Shown here: positions 31,389 to 40,086 of the stretch, piece after piece | Numbering within the stretch: position 1 is the stretch's first letter | Layout of the letters: every line of letters starts with the position of its first letter | Source: Amycolatopsis sp. NBC_01488 | GTDB lineage: Bacteria > Actinomycetota > Actinomycetes > Mycobacteriales > Pseudonocardiaceae | Reading direction: 5' to 3' | DNA: 64,000 nucleotides | Assembly (NCBI RefSeq): GCF_036227105.1 | Contig: NZ_CP109434.1 | Span: 8,404,501-8,468,500, forward strand | Notes under the pieces: model-generated | Seen by the model: only the letters and a program-made list of their open reading frames with translations | Told to the model about the DNA's origin: nothing | Database searches by the model: none | Made by a program: the position numbers and the translations under genes

Positions 31389-31805
31389 TCAGCGGCAGGC
31401 CAGGGCGACCCGGTACGCGGCCAGTCTGATGCGCAGGCCGCGCAGGTGGACCAGCTCGATGGTGAACGTCGAGACCGGCCGGTAGCCCGGCGCGGGCGCA
31501 CCGGTCCGGCAGGGGCCGGCGATGTAGACGAACTCGTCATCCGAGTCGTAGCGCGGCGGCGACCAGACCGACGCGTCCCCCGCGTCGGCGGCCCGGCACC
31601 GGGCCCTGGCCAGCCAGTAGACGGGCAGCTTCATCACCTCCCCCACCGACTTGTCGAACGCGGCGAGGTCGGACTCGGCCATGGCGAGCCCGCGCCCGTT
31701 CCACACCCGCGGCGCCCAGTAGTCGCCGGCGAAGGCATGGGTGAAGCATGCGGTGTCTCCGGACGCGGTGATCGTCCAGTCGGCCACGGTGGTGAGAGTC
31801 GGCAT
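31389..31805 (-). CDS. Protein of unknown function, possibly NTF2/PhzA-B-like
   Basis: AGGAG precedes ATG 31805, giving 138 residues. It begins MPTLTTVADWTITASGDTAC and includes WAPRVWNGRGLAMAESDLAAF, DDEFVYIAGPCRTG, YRPVSTFTIELVHLRGLRI. The strand-rich C-terminal half with an HxFxIxDGKI-like segment faintly recalls SnoaL/PhzA-type cone folds, but this is weak. No neighbour gives a clear context. Confidence 0.6.
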   Translation of the reverse strand: MPTLTTVADWTITASGDTACFTHAFAGDYWAPRVWNGRGLAMAESDLAAFDKSVGEVMKLPVYWLARARCRAADAGDASVWSPPRYDSDDEFVYIAGPCRTGAPAPGYRPVSTFTIELVHLRGLRIRLAAYRVALACR

Positions 31806-32023
31806 GACAGCTCCTGCGGTCGTGGCCCCCAGTTCCGGCACACCGTAGTGATTCATGCGCGCACAGTGGTACCCCCGGCGGCACGCGGGGTGTTGCGCCG
31901 TCCGGCCGGATGCGCGCCGAAGACCGAGGTCAGAGCCGCGCACCGAAGATCAGCGTAGGACATGTTCATCCGAGATTCACCTGCCGCTCACCGGATCGGG
32001 GTGTACGTGACAAGCTGACCTGC

Positions 32024-32314
32024 GTGCACGACGAACAAGCCGGACAACTGGCACCCGGATCGGTGACCGAGCTCGCCGCCGATCCCGAGTGGACGGTCAC
32101 CACCACCGCCACCACCGGCCGGTGGCTCACCGCCGAGCGCGCCCTCGACCGCGACGGGCACCGCCTGCTCGTCGGGCTGACCCCGATCCGGCCCGGCACC
32201 GTCGCGCTCATCCGCTGGTCCGACGGCGAAGTCGTCGAGCACCTCCGGACCACCGAAGCCGAGGCCTGCGCGACCGCGCACCGGTGGGTCGCGGAGCTCC
32301 TCGCCGGGAGCTGA
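32024..32314 (+). CDS. Small protein of unknown function
   Basis: GTG 32024 starts a 96-residue protein with coding-like codon use: PEWTVTTTATTGRWLTAERA, HRLLVGLTPIRPGTVALIRW and EAEACATAHRWVAELL. It has no signal peptide or membrane segment. An upstream ribosome site is not evident. It precedes the RraA-like gene by 53 bp on the same strand. Confidence 0.55.
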   Translation: MHDEQAGQLAPGSVTELAADPEWTVTTTATTGRWLTAERALDRDGHRLLVGLTPIRPGTVALIRWSDGEVVEHLRTTEAEACATAHRWVAELLAGS

Positions 32315-32367
32315 GCGGGCGCCGCCGCGGTCCGCCGGCGGAAGAGCGCGCCGGTAGCATCCCGGAA

Positions 32368-33033
32368 ATGCCGGTGACCGAAGACCTCGTCCAGCGATTC
32401 CTCGCGGTGGACACCACAGCGATCTGCGATGCCGACAAGACCACCCGGGTGCTGCAGAGCGCGATCCGCGCCCGCTCCGCCCGCTCGCGGGTGTTCGGGC
32501 CCGCGTTCACCGTCCGCTGCCGCGACGACTTCCTCGGCGTGCTCCAAGCGGTCGAAGCCGCGGCACCCGGCGACGTGATCGTCGTCGACGGCGGCGCGCG
32601 CGAGATCGCGCTCGGCGGCGAGCTGTTCGCCCGGGGTGCCCTGGCGCGGTCCCTCGGCGGGATCGTCGTGGACGCGGGTTACCGTGACCTGGCCTACGTC
32701 GAGCAGTGCGAGCTTCCGGTCTACAGCCGCTTCGTCACGCCGCTCTCGGGCACGTCGGCGAAACTCGGTGAACTCCAGGTCCCGGTGACCTGCGGCGGCG
32801 TCACGGTCAACCCCGGCGACCTGGTCCTGGCCGACGGCGAAGGCGTCATCGTGGTCGCGCCGGACCGGATCAACGGCCTCCTCGACGCCGCGGTCGCGAT
32901 CAAGGAGGCCGAGACCGCGGTCATCGAGCGGCTCGACGCGGGCGGAACCCTCGGCGACGCGTTCACCCTCGCCGAGCACGTCGAGGCCCTGCGGCGGGGC
33001 GAGCCGTCGGCGCTGCGGCCCCGCCGGGCCTAG
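32368..33033 (+). CDS. RraA-like / 4-hydroxy-4-methyl-2-oxoglutarate aldolase-family protein
   Basis: ATG 32368 behind GGAAA gives 221 residues. It shows the RraA/HMG-aldolase core GDVIVVDGGAREIALGGEL, ARGALARSLGGIVVDAGYRD and later NPGDLVLADGEGVIVV. The GxxRD-type pair (GYRD) with the earlier Gly-rich loop forms the metal and substrate site in aldolase members. Enzymes of this family cleave oxo-acids; true RraA regulators of RNase E share the fold. Aldolase is more likely in an actinomycete. Confidence 0.85.
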   Translation: MPVTEDLVQRFLAVDTTAICDADKTTRVLQSAIRARSARSRVFGPAFTVRCRDDFLGVLQAVEAAAPGDVIVVDGGAREIALGGELFARGALARSLGGIVVDAGYRDLAYVEQCELPVYSRFVTPLSGTSAKLGELQVPVTCGGVTVNPGDLVLADGEGVIVVAPDRINGLLDAAVAIKEAETAVIERLDAGGTLGDAFTLAEHVEALRRGEPSALRPRRA

Positions 33034-33046
33034 CGTCACCGGTGCG

Positions 33047-33478
33047 TCAGCCCGCGAGCGTCGCCTGCAGCGTGATCTCCGGGACCCCCGCCAGCGCACG
33101 GCTGACCGGGCAGTTCGCCTTCGCCTGCTCGGCGTACTCGCGGAACTGCGCTTCGTCGACGCCGGCGACGCGGCCCTGGGTCGTCAGCTCGATCTTGAGG
33201 ATGGTCGGCGCGCCGTCGACCGGCCGGAGGGTCACCGCGGCGTCGGTTTCGATCGACTCCGCCGGGAAGCCCGCTCCGGCCAGGGTGCTCGCGAGCGCCA
33301 TCGAGAAGCAGGACGCGTGCGCCGCGGCGATGAGCTGCTCCGGGTTGGACCCGGGGCCGTCCTCGAAGCGGGACTTGTAGGTGACGCCGCCGCTGATGCT
33401 GCCGCCGCCCGCGGTGAACTGCCCCGATCCGGTCGGGATGTCGCCGTTCCAGTTCGCGTGCGCCTTCGAAACCGGCAT
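33047..33478 (-). CDS. OsmC/Ohr family peroxidase
   Basis: The 143-residue protein has both reactive cysteines of OsmC: AAAHASCFSMALAS and AKANCPVSRAL. It starts MPVSKAHANWNGDIPTGSGQ, the osmotically inducible OsmC subtype. Such proteins reduce organic hydroperoxides with thiols. GGAGGAC lies before ATG 33478. It converges with the RraA-like gene, 13 bp apart. Confidence 0.93.
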   Translation of the reverse strand: MPVSKAHANWNGDIPTGSGQFTAGGGSISGGVTYKSRFEDGPGSNPEQLIAAAHASCFSMALASTLAGAGFPAESIETDAAVTLRPVDGAPTILKIELTTQGRVAGVDEAQFREYAEQAKANCPVSRALAGVPEITLQATLAG

Positions 33479-33561
33479 GAGTCCTCCAGGATCGTGATTG
33501 ACGGGTTCCCGGCAGAGTCAAGCAGGCTCGGGCCGCGTCCGCCAAAGCTGCCACGCCTGTC

Positions 33562-34164
33562 TCACGCGGGCGGCCGACCGGACTCCTGCCGTCGTTGGCG
33601 GAGCAGCTCGGCACCGATCGAGTACGGCGGTGCCGCCGCCTCGGAGCGGGCCGCGTGCTCGGCGATCGCGTCGGCGACCGAGGTGTCGCCGTCCGGCCGC
33701 GGGTACCGGGCGCGGATCGGGCGCAGCCGGGCGGCTTCGAGGACCGTGACGCGACCGACGTCGACGAAGACGCCTTGGTGCGTCAGGTAGGTCAGCAGCC
33801 CGCGCCGGTGGGCGATGCCGATCGAGGAATGCAGCGCGATCGCCTCCCAGACGCGATCGACGTCCGTGGCGGCGACGCCGTGGTCGGTCAGCAGCGACGC
33901 GGCCAGGTCGGCGCCCTCCACCTCGAACCGGGCCCGGCCGGCCGCGAGCGTGCCCAGCCCCAGGTCGTGCAGGACGCACGCGGCGAACAGCAGGTCTTCG
34001 TCGTAGGCGGCGTCGGCCACGCTGCCCTCCTGCTCGGCCAGCACCCGGGCGAACAGGAAGCTGCGGACGCTGTGGTCGGCGATCGGCGCCTTTTCCGTCT
34101 GCCGCACCAGGGAAAGACTCGCTTCGGCGAGCGGTCCGGCGGGCAGGGCGAGAACGTCGTTCAT
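33562..34164 (-). CDS. HD-domain protein (cyanamide hydratase-like)
   Basis: From ATG 34164 the product has 200 residues. HD motifs are HSVRSFLFARVL, CVLHDLGLG (HD), and later HSSIGIAHR. The arrangement RSFLFARVLAEQE...DEDLLFAACVLHDLGL resembles cyanamide hydratase and related metal-dependent hydrolases. The substrate is unknown. It is divergent from the GlxA-type regulator at 34235, which may control it. Confidence 0.82.
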   Translation of the reverse strand: MNDVLALPAGPLAEASLSLVRQTEKAPIADHSVRSFLFARVLAEQEGSVADAAYDEDLLFAACVLHDLGLGTLAAGRARFEVEGADLAASLLTDHGVAATDVDRVWEAIALHSSIGIAHRRGLLTYLTHQGVFVDVGRVTVLEAARLRPIRARYPRPDGDTSVADAIAEHAARSEAAAPPYSIGAELLRQRRQESGRPPA

Positions 34165-34234
34165 CCGTTCATGCTGTGGGAGGCACCCGGACGCGGAAAG
34201 TGGCAGCAACGCCGACATGCGCTAAATTCTGGCC

Positions 34235-35230
34235 ATGACAGTCGTGGCCATCCTCGCGCTCGACGGCGTGCTCGGCTTCGAGGCGACCATCCCGGGGCAG
34301 GTGTTCGGCACCGCCAACACGGTCACCGGCAGGCCCACCTACGAGATCCGCGTCGTCGCGACGGCGGAGGAGATCGGCACCAGCCCGGAGTTCGGCTCGG
34401 TGCGCCTGCGCACGCCGTGGGACCTGGACAGCCTGGCCGGCGCCGACACCGTCCTCATCCCCGCGCGGGCCGGGTTCCGGACCCCGCCGCCCGAGCCGGT
34501 CCTGGTGGCACTGCGCGCCGCGGCGGCACGCGGTGCCCGGCTCGCGTCGATGTGCGTCGGTGCCTTCACCCTCGCCGCCACCGGCCTCCTCGACGGGCTG
34601 AGCGCCACCACGCACTGGGAGCACGCCGCCGAACTGGCGCGCCGGTACCCGAGCGTCGACGTGCGGCCCGAGGTCCTGTTCGTCGACCACGGTGCCCTGC
34701 TCACCTCGGCCGGGGTCGCCGCGGGCCTGGACCTCTGCCTCCACCTCGTCCGGCGCGACCTGGGCGCGGCCGTGGCCGCCGACACCGCCCGCCGGATCGT
34801 GATGCCGCCGCAGCGTGACGGCGGCCAGGCGCAGTTCATCGTCCACGCCGACCCCACCGACGCGCGGCAGGCCCCGCTGCAGGACACCCTGGCCTGGCTG
34901 GAGGCCAACCTGCACCGGCCGCTCACCCTCGCCGACATCGCCGGGCACGCCGGCACGAGCGTCCGCAGCCTGAACCGGCACTTCCGCGCCCAGGTCGGCA
35001 CGACGCCTTTGCAGTGGCTGCTGAAGGTGCGGGTCACCCGGGCCCAGCACCTGCTCGAGACCACGGACCTGCCGATCGCCCGGATCGCCCACGAGGCGGG
35101 CCTGGGCGCGGAACCGACGTTGCGCCACCACTTCAGCCGGATCGCCGGGGTCTCGCCCCACGCCTACCGGACGGCTTTTCGCGCACCGGCCACGGACGGT
35201 GGCGAGCTACCGGAGATCAGGCCGACGTGA
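34235..35230 (+). CDS. GlxA family AraC-type transcriptional regulator
   Basis: The 331-residue protein has an N-terminal DJ-1/PfpI-like domain (ILALDGVLGFEATIPGQVFG, LASMCVGAFTLAATGLLDGL with the nucleophile-elbow Cys) and a C-terminal AraC helix-turn-helix pair (LTLADIAGHAGTSVRSLNRH, PIARIAHEAGLG). GlxA-like regulators often control detoxification genes. Its 3' end overlaps the end of the convergent DUF397 gene by 14 bp. Confidence 0.92.
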   Translation: MTVVAILALDGVLGFEATIPGQVFGTANTVTGRPTYEIRVVATAEEIGTSPEFGSVRLRTPWDLDSLAGADTVLIPARAGFRTPPPEPVLVALRAAAARGARLASMCVGAFTLAATGLLDGLSATTHWEHAAELARRYPSVDVRPEVLFVDHGALLTSAGVAAGLDLCLHLVRRDLGAAVAADTARRIVMPPQRDGGQAQFIVHADPTDARQAPLQDTLAWLEANLHRPLTLADIAGHAGTSVRSLNRHFRAQVGTTPLQWLLKVRVTRAQHLLETTDLPIARIAHEAGLGAEPTLRHHFSRIAGVSPHAYRTAFRAPATDGGELPEIRPT

Positions 35231-35393
35231 CGGCCGCCAGGAAGGCACTCCAGCCGGCCTGGCCGACCGAAAGCTGCCCGTCCGACGGCGCTTTCGAGTC
35301 GCGCACCCCGACCTCGTCACCCAGGTGAACCTCGACGCAGTCTTGGGTTTCGGTGCTCCAGCTCGACTTGAACCAGCCGGTCGAGTTCGTCAT
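35217..35393 (-). CDS. DUF397 protein
   Basis: A 58-residue DUF397 protein: TGWFKSSWSTETQDCVEVHL and VRDSKAPSDGQLSVGQAGWS. Its ATG overlaps the stop of the upstream XRE gene (ATGA). DUF397-XRE pairs of the WhiJ/BldB type are common in actinomycetes and behave as linked regulator and antagonist in development and antibiotic control. It probably modulates the DNA-binding partner. Confidence 0.92.
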   Translation of the reverse strand: MTNSTGWFKSSWSTETQDCVEVHLGDEVGVRDSKAPSDGQLSVGQAGWSAFLAAVTSA

Positions 35394-36226
35394 TTCTTCG
35401 CTCCCAGCAGTTCGCTCTTGACTCTTGCGATGAGGTCGAGACTTACCTTCTCGTCCATCGCCTTGCTGCGCGCCGCCTCGGCCTTCTGCCGGTGCACCGC
35501 GACGTCTTCGTCGGCGTAGAGCATCAGGCCGCCGCGATGCAGTTCGAGGCTGATGATCGACGGCGCCTGATCGGAATCGAACAGGATGAACGGGCCGGCC
35601 AGAGCGGGCGTCCAGCCGACCCCGAACGGGATGACCTGCACGTTGACGTTGGGCAGCTCGATCATCTCGGCGAGATAGGCCAGCTGCTCCGCCCACACGT
35701 CGCGGCCGCCGATGACATGCCGGATCGCCGCCTCCCCCAGCAGCACATCAAGCTTCGCCGGTGACCTGCGGGTGATGAGGTCGCGTCGCCCGATCCGGAT
35801 CGCCACGCGCTCGTCGATCTCGTCGGCCGGTACGTCGCCTTCGACCATCATGGCGCGGATGACCGCGCTGGTCTGCAGAACGCCCGGGATCAACAGCGGA
35901 GCCAAGTGCGTGACGGTCGTGGCCGTCCGCTCGGCGGCCAGCAACGCGTTCATCTGCTGACGGCGCTCGGCGATCGTCACGGCGTGCCAGCGGCCGCCCT
36001 GTCCCGCGTTGGTGGCCAGCGCCATCAGTTCGGCGGCCGCGTCGTCCCCGAGTTCGAGCGCTTCGCTGATCGAGGCGACGTCGTCCGGCTTCGGAGTGCG
36101 GTCGCCGCTTTCCCAGCGGGAGATCAATCCGGAGTCGGACTCCTTGCGGCCGATCAGCACCGCCAGCTTGCGCAAGGAGATGCCGCGCGACTCGCGCGCC
36201 TCTTTCAGCGCGTCGCCGAAGGTCAT
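35390..36226 (-). CDS. XRE regulator with DUF5753 domain (WhiJ-like)
   Basis: The 278-residue protein has an XRE helix-turn-helix (LKEARESRGISLRKLAVLIG ... SGLISRWESGDRTP) and a DUF5753 effector domain (LIPGVLQTSAVIRAMM, LDVLLGEAAIRHVIGG, VQVIPFGVGWTPALAGPFIL). It is coupled to DUF397 downstream and divergent from a small gene at 36405. Three direct GCTACCA boxes and nested palindromes in between are probable binding sites. Confidence 0.92.
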   Translation of the reverse strand: MTFGDALKEARESRGISLRKLAVLIGRKESDSGLISRWESGDRTPKPDDVASISEALELGDDAAAELMALATNAGQGGRWHAVTIAERRQQMNALLAAERTATTVTHLAPLLIPGVLQTSAVIRAMMVEGDVPADEIDERVAIRIGRRDLITRRSPAKLDVLLGEAAIRHVIGGRDVWAEQLAYLAEMIELPNVNVQVIPFGVGWTPALAGPFILFDSDQAPSIISLELHRGGLMLYADEDVAVHRQKAEAARSKAMDEKVSLDLIARVKSELLGAKK

Positions 36227-36240
36227 CGTGCCTCGCGCGT

Positions 36241-36367
36241 GCTACCAGCCATGCAGCACATGCTAGTGCAGGTGGAAGCCGCCGCAGACATCACCTGATC
36301 AGGTCATTGCGCGACGGCGCTACCAGCGCTGACACTTGCTACCAACATTCGGTAGCACTGTCAGCGC
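36241..36367. promoter_or_regulatory. GCTACCA boxes and nested palindrome at the XRE-DUF397 locus
   Basis: GCTACCA occurs at 36241-36247, 36319-36325 and 36338-36344. The last forms a palindrome with GGTAGCA (TGCTACC 36337-36343, GGTAGCA 36351-36357), itself nested in GCGCTGACA (36326-36334) and TGTCAGCGC (36359-36367). The block lies between the divergent XRE and 36405 starts, so it is a candidate operator array. Confidence 0.6.
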
Positions 36368-36404
36368 GCAGCTCAGCGCCCTGACAGCGTAGCGGGGAGG
36401 CGGC

Positions 36405-36635
36405 ATGCGAGGACACCGCTGGCGTGGTGCGCTGCTGATCGTCCCGGCGCGCACTCCGGCCGGTTCGGCGACCCAGGTGACCTTGGGCCTGATCGACACG
36501 GCCGACGGGCCGGTGCGCGCCATTCGGCTGGGCGCCGACGGAACGCCGGCGATCCTGCCCCGGCAGGCGATGGCCGAACTGGTCAGCCACGCCCAGTCGC
36601 TGCTGGCGCGCGAACTCCCCGGAGACCGGGGATGA
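36405..36635 (+). CDS. Small protein of unknown function at the XRE-DUF397 locus
   Basis: GGGGAGG precedes ATG 36405; the product has 76 residues: RWRGALLIVPARTPAGSATQ, LGLIDTADGPVRAIRLGADG, LPRQAMAELVSHAQSLLARE. It looks like a beta-rich start with an amphipathic C-terminal helix. It overlaps the next gene by 4 bp and is divergent from the XRE gene, so it may be the regulator's target. Confidence 0.65.
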   Translation: MRGHRWRGALLIVPARTPAGSATQVTLGLIDTADGPVRAIRLGADGTPAILPRQAMAELVSHAQSLLARELPGDRG

Positions 36636-37003
36636 CCGGCGCCCACCGGAAGTCCCGCTCCCTGATCAGCCCGGCCGGTGCGCCTGCCCCCGACGCGGCG
36701 CACCGGCCGGGTGTCCCACGTTCCTCCGGCCAGACACGACCGTGCAGAGCCTCGACGACCACCGCACCTTCGAAACGCTGGGTCTCCCGTCGCCTGTACT
36801 GGGTGGTCGAGGCGTCGGCCGGCACCAACCACCTCGTGACCGAGACGGCGTTCGCCGACGGGATGGCCGCCTGCGGGACGTACCGCGCGATCTGCGGAGC
36901 CTGGTTCCCGGCGGCCTCGATGATCGAGGCACCGCGCAGGACGTGTGCGGCATGCCGCGCGATCGGCCCGTCGCGGCACCAGGTCGACGGGACGCCGTCC
37001 TGA
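36632..37003 (+). CDS. Small cysteine-containing protein, possible zinc ribbon
   Basis: ATG 36632 overlaps the previous stop (ATGA); the product has 123 residues. A basic N-terminus (~1-50) is followed by RLYWVVEASAGTNHLVTETA and ACGTYRAICGAWFPAASMIE, then CAACRA. The four cysteines (C-G-T-Y-R-A-I-C and C-A-A-C) could bind zinc. Similar small proteins next to DUF397/XRE loci occur in Pseudonocardiaceae from general knowledge. Function is unknown. Confidence 0.6.
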   Translation: MTGAHRKSRSLISPAGAPAPDAAHRPGVPRSSGQTRPCRASTTTAPSKRWVSRRLYWVVEASAGTNHLVTETAFADGMAACGTYRAICGAWFPAASMIEAPRRTCAACRAIGPSRHQVDGTPS

Positions 37004-37039
37004 GCCGGATCACCTTCGAGCGGAGACCAGGGAACCAGC

Positions 37040-37255
37040 ATGACCCGCGACACGCAGAAGCTCGTCGACGTTCTCGAAACCGTGCAGTGGCGCACCGGAG
37101 TGCTCGCCCTGCAGCTTCGCGACGGCACCGCGACGACGGGCGAGCAGCGCGACGTCGCCGACGCGATCGACGAGCTACTCGACCTGCTCCGGTCTCACGC
37201 GGCCGACGACGAAGCCGGGTTCTTCCCGGCGGTTCGGCGCGCGGCGGCCGGGTAA
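37040..37255 (+). CDS. Small helical protein of unknown function
   Basis: ATG 37040 behind AGGGA gives 71 residues, almost all helical: TQKLVDVLETVQWRTGVLAL, QRDVADAIDELLDLLRSHAA and a tail DEAGFFPAVRRAAAG. It follows the Cys-rich small gene by 36 bp on the same strand and may belong to the same transcript. Confidence 0.55.
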   Translation: MTRDTQKLVDVLETVQWRTGVLALQLRDGTATTGEQRDVADAIDELLDLLRSHAADDEAGFFPAVRRAAAG

Positions 37256-37265
37256 TCGCGACGGC

Positions 37266-38318
37266 ATGACTGAAGCGAAGCACATCGTGGTCACCGGCGC
37301 GACGGGCAACATCGGCACCGGCGTGGTGGCCGCCCTCAGCGCCGACCCGGACGTCCGCTCGATCACCGGGCTCGCCCGGCGGCCCGCCGCGGACCGACCC
37401 GCGCGCACGCGCCTCGTCGAGGCCGACATCGAACGGGACGACCTGGTGGCGCACTTCCGCGGCGCCGACGCGGTCGTCCACCTGGCGTGGTTGTTCCAGC
37501 CCACGCGGAAACCGGAACGCACCTGGCGGACGAACGTGCTCGGCTCCCTGCGCGTCTTCGAGGCGGCCGCCGCGGCCGGCGTGCCGAAGATCGTCTACAC
37601 GTCGTCCGTCGGGGCCTACTCGCCTCGCGAAACCGAAGCGCCCGTGGCCGAAAGCTGGCCGACGCACGGCTGGCCGGGCGCCGCGTACACGCGGGAAAAG
37701 GCCTACGTCGAACGCTGGCTCGACGCCTTCGAGCTCCGGCACCCGGAGGTCGGGGTCGTCCGGATCCGGCCCGGCTTCGTCTTCCAGCGCGCCGCGGCGT
37801 CCGAGCAACGCCGCCTCTTCGGCGGCCCGTTCGTCCCCGGCAGCCTGATCCGGCCGGGCCTGCTGCCGGTCGTGCCGGACCTGCCGGGCCTGCGAGTGCA
37901 GGTCGTGCACACCGACGACCTGGCCGACGCGGTCCGCCGCGCCGTCCTGCTGCCGGTGACCGGGGCGTTCAACGTCGCCACCGGGCCGGTCGTCGGCACC
38001 CGCTTCGTCGCCGGCTTGCTGGGCGCGCGGCCGGTTCCGGTGCCGGCCCGGCTGGTCCGCGCGGCGCTCGACGTCGCGTGGCGCCTGCACGCCGTCCCCG
38101 CGACGCCCGGCCTGTTCGACGCCGTGGTGCGCCTTCCGGTGATGGACACGGCCCGGGCGGAACTCGAACTCGGCTGGCGGCCGCGCCACGACGCCGCCGA
38201 GACGCTGTCGGAGTTCCTGGCCGGCCTGCGCACCGGGGCCGGAACCGGCACCGCGCCCCTGGCCCCGGACGGGAACCGCGCCGGTGAGATCGCCACTGGC
38301 GTCGGACGGCGACCGTGA
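37266..38318 (+). CDS. NAD-dependent epimerase/dehydratase (extended SDR)
   Basis: The 350-residue protein has the Rossmann start VVTGATGNIGTGVVAAL, VVHLAWLFQPTR, IVYTSSVGAYSP and YTREKAYVERWLD (Tyr-x3-Lys). This is an extended or atypical SDR acting on nucleotide sugars or similar substrates; which cannot be said. The C-terminal ~25 residues are low-complexity. ATG 37266 follows the small gene by 10 bp. Confidence 0.88.
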   Translation: MTEAKHIVVTGATGNIGTGVVAALSADPDVRSITGLARRPAADRPARTRLVEADIERDDLVAHFRGADAVVHLAWLFQPTRKPERTWRTNVLGSLRVFEAAAAAGVPKIVYTSSVGAYSPRETEAPVAESWPTHGWPGAAYTREKAYVERWLDAFELRHPEVGVVRIRPGFVFQRAAASEQRRLFGGPFVPGSLIRPGLLPVVPDLPGLRVQVVHTDDLADAVRRAVLLPVTGAFNVATGPVVGTRFVAGLLGARPVPVPARLVRAALDVAWRLHAVPATPGLFDAVVRLPVMDTARAELELGWRPRHDAAETLSEFLAGLRTGAGTGTAPLAPDGNRAGEIATGVGRRP

Positions 38319-38439
38319 CCACCGAAGGAGTCCGCCACGACCGCACCACCGCCTCCTGGCCGGTATCGCGGTGGGTCGACGGGGAGTAGCTTGAGGCGGT
38401 GGAAGCCCGACATCGATCCGGCGCTGTCAGCACGGGACC

Positions 38440-39192
38440 ATGACCCGCAGCAGTGACCGAAGTGTCCTGCTGGAGCCCTCGGACCGGCTCGCCAGCACCC
38501 TGGTCACCGTCACCGGGAGGCTCGACCTCTCCGGGTACGGATTCCTGCGCGACGGCCTGCTGAAGGTCGCCGCCGACGGCCCACCCGGGTTGATCGCCGA
38601 CGTCGACGGGCTGCTCATCGACGAACTGTCCCCGGCCGCCGTGTTCCCCCTGGTCGCCCGCCGGATCGGCGACTGGCCCGGCATTCCGTTCTCCGTGGTC
38701 ACCCGCCAGCCGGCCCACCTGGACATCTTCCACCGCTACGGCCTCGACCGGTTCGTCGCCGTGCACGCCGACGTCGAGGCAGCCGAACACCAGCAGACGG
38801 TCCCGATCCGCCGGTGGGCCGAACGCGTGTTCCCGCGCGCCGACAGCGCGACGAAGCTCGCTCGCGCATTCCTTCGGGAACACGCCACCGACTGGGACGT
38901 ACCCGACCTGGTCTACGACGGCACCCTGATCGTCGGAGAGCTCGTCGGCAACGCGCTTCAGCACACCGCGTCCGCACCCGGGGTGCGCCTCGACCTCCGC
39001 CGAAACCTGCTCACCATCGCGGTCGCCGACGACAGTCCCCGGCCCGCGACGCTCCTCGAGCGCATCGGCCCGCGCGATTCCGGACTCGGCCTGCAGATCA
39101 TCGCCCAGACCGCACGGACCTGGGGCAGCAGCCGACGCTGGTCGGGCGGCAAGGTCGTCTGGGCGACCCTCGTCTCCGGCCGCCACGCCTGA
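38440..39192 (+). CDS. STAS-like + RsbW-type ATPase regulatory protein
   Basis: The 250-residue protein has a STAS-like N-terminus (LVTVTGRLDLSGYGFLRDGL, ADVDGLLIDELSPAAVFPL) and a C-terminal GHKL ATPase with N box VGELVGNALQHTASA, G1-like VADDSPRPATL and G2 GLGLQIIAQTA. Such fusions act in sigma factor partner switching, as kinase and its own substrate. The gene is monocistronic. It might act on the SigB-type factor at 9832, though it is 28 kb away. Confidence 0.85.
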   Translation: MTRSSDRSVLLEPSDRLASTLVTVTGRLDLSGYGFLRDGLLKVAADGPPGLIADVDGLLIDELSPAAVFPLVARRIGDWPGIPFSVVTRQPAHLDIFHRYGLDRFVAVHADVEAAEHQQTVPIRRWAERVFPRADSATKLARAFLREHATDWDVPDLVYDGTLIVGELVGNALQHTASAPGVRLDLRRNLLTIAVADDSPRPATLLERIGPRDSGLGLQIIAQTARTWGSSRRWSGGKVVWATLVSGRHA

Positions 39193-39209
39193 ACCGGCGT
39201 GCCGGCGAT

Positions 39210-39224
39210 CGTCCACAATGGACG
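39210..39224. terminator. Hairpin between convergent genes
   Basis: CGTCCA-CAA-TGGACG is a perfect 6-bp stem with a 3-nt loop, directly beside the stop at 39225 and 18 bp from the stop at 39192. It may terminate both genes. Confidence 0.45.
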
Positions 39225-40073
39225 CTATCGCGCGAGGAATTCCAGGACCTTGCCGACGAACTGCCCGTGGAACTGGAAGATGCCGCCGTGGCCGGCGTCG
39301 GGGTAGATCACGAGTTCGCTGTCCGGCAGGCGCCGGGCCAGATCGTGCGTGTTCTCGGTCGGCACCATCCGGTCGTGGTCGCCGTTCGCGACCAGCACGG
39401 GCTGGCCGATGACGGAGAGGTCGGCCGCCTTTTCCCGTCCCCAACGGTGGATGGCCGTGAGCTGCGCGCCGTAGGACCTCAGCGAAATCGCCTTGTCCCG
39501 GTTGGTCTTGCGTTCCTTCAGCCGGGCGAGGAACTCTTTGCCCGCTCGCTTCCCGTTGGATGTGCGGGTGAAGAAGAGGAACTGCTTGGGGTCCTGCAAG
39601 GTGAGCAGCGCCCGGACCGTGTCGAGGTGGGAAATCCTGGTGACGTTCTTGATGCCTTCGCCTCCCGCGGGGCCCGTGCCGGCGATGACCAGCTTCCGGA
39701 CGAGGTCCGGTTCTCGCTGGGCGATCACCTGCGCGATCATCCCGCCCATGGAGAAGCCGAGCAGGTCGACCTTCGTCAGGCCGAGCGCCCGGATGAAGGT
39801 GACGGCGTCGGCCGCCATCGCCTCGATCGTCTTCGGGGTGGTTCCGGTGGACGCGCCGACGCCGCGGTTGTCGAAGGCGATGACCCGGTGGTGGGCGGCG
39901 ATGCCGTCGACGACGCGGGGGTCCCAGTTGTCCAGGACCGCGGCGAGGTGGGTCAGGAAGACCACCGGGACACCGGTCTGCGGGCCGAGTTCGCGGTAGG
40001 CGAAGTCGACGCCGCCGGCGGAGACGGTGCGGGTTGGCGCGTCCTGATAGGAGACGACCAGCTTGGGGTTCAT
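39225..40073 (-). CDS. Alpha/beta hydrolase
   Basis: The 282-residue protein has the alpha/beta hydrolase features VVFLTHLAAVLDNWDPRVVD (oxyanion region), VIAFDNRGVGAS, nucleophile elbow GFSMGGMIAQ, NGDHDRMVP (acid) and DAGHGGIFQ (His). It is followed in the same operon by no further gene but lies 13 bp downstream of a second hydrolase gene. The family includes esterases and chloride peroxidase-like hydrolases. Substrate unknown. Confidence 0.88.
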   Translation of the reverse strand: MNPKLVVSYQDAPTRTVSAGGVDFAYRELGPQTGVPVVFLTHLAAVLDNWDPRVVDGIAAHHRVIAFDNRGVGASTGTTPKTIEAMAADAVTFIRALGLTKVDLLGFSMGGMIAQVIAQREPDLVRKLVIAGTGPAGGEGIKNVTRISHLDTVRALLTLQDPKQFLFFTRTSNGKRAGKEFLARLKERKTNRDKAISLRSYGAQLTAIHRWGREKAADLSVIGQPVLVANGDHDRMVPTENTHDLARRLPDSELVIYPDAGHGGIFQFHGQFVGKVLEFLAR

Positions 40074-40086
40074 GGCTGTGTCCTTG

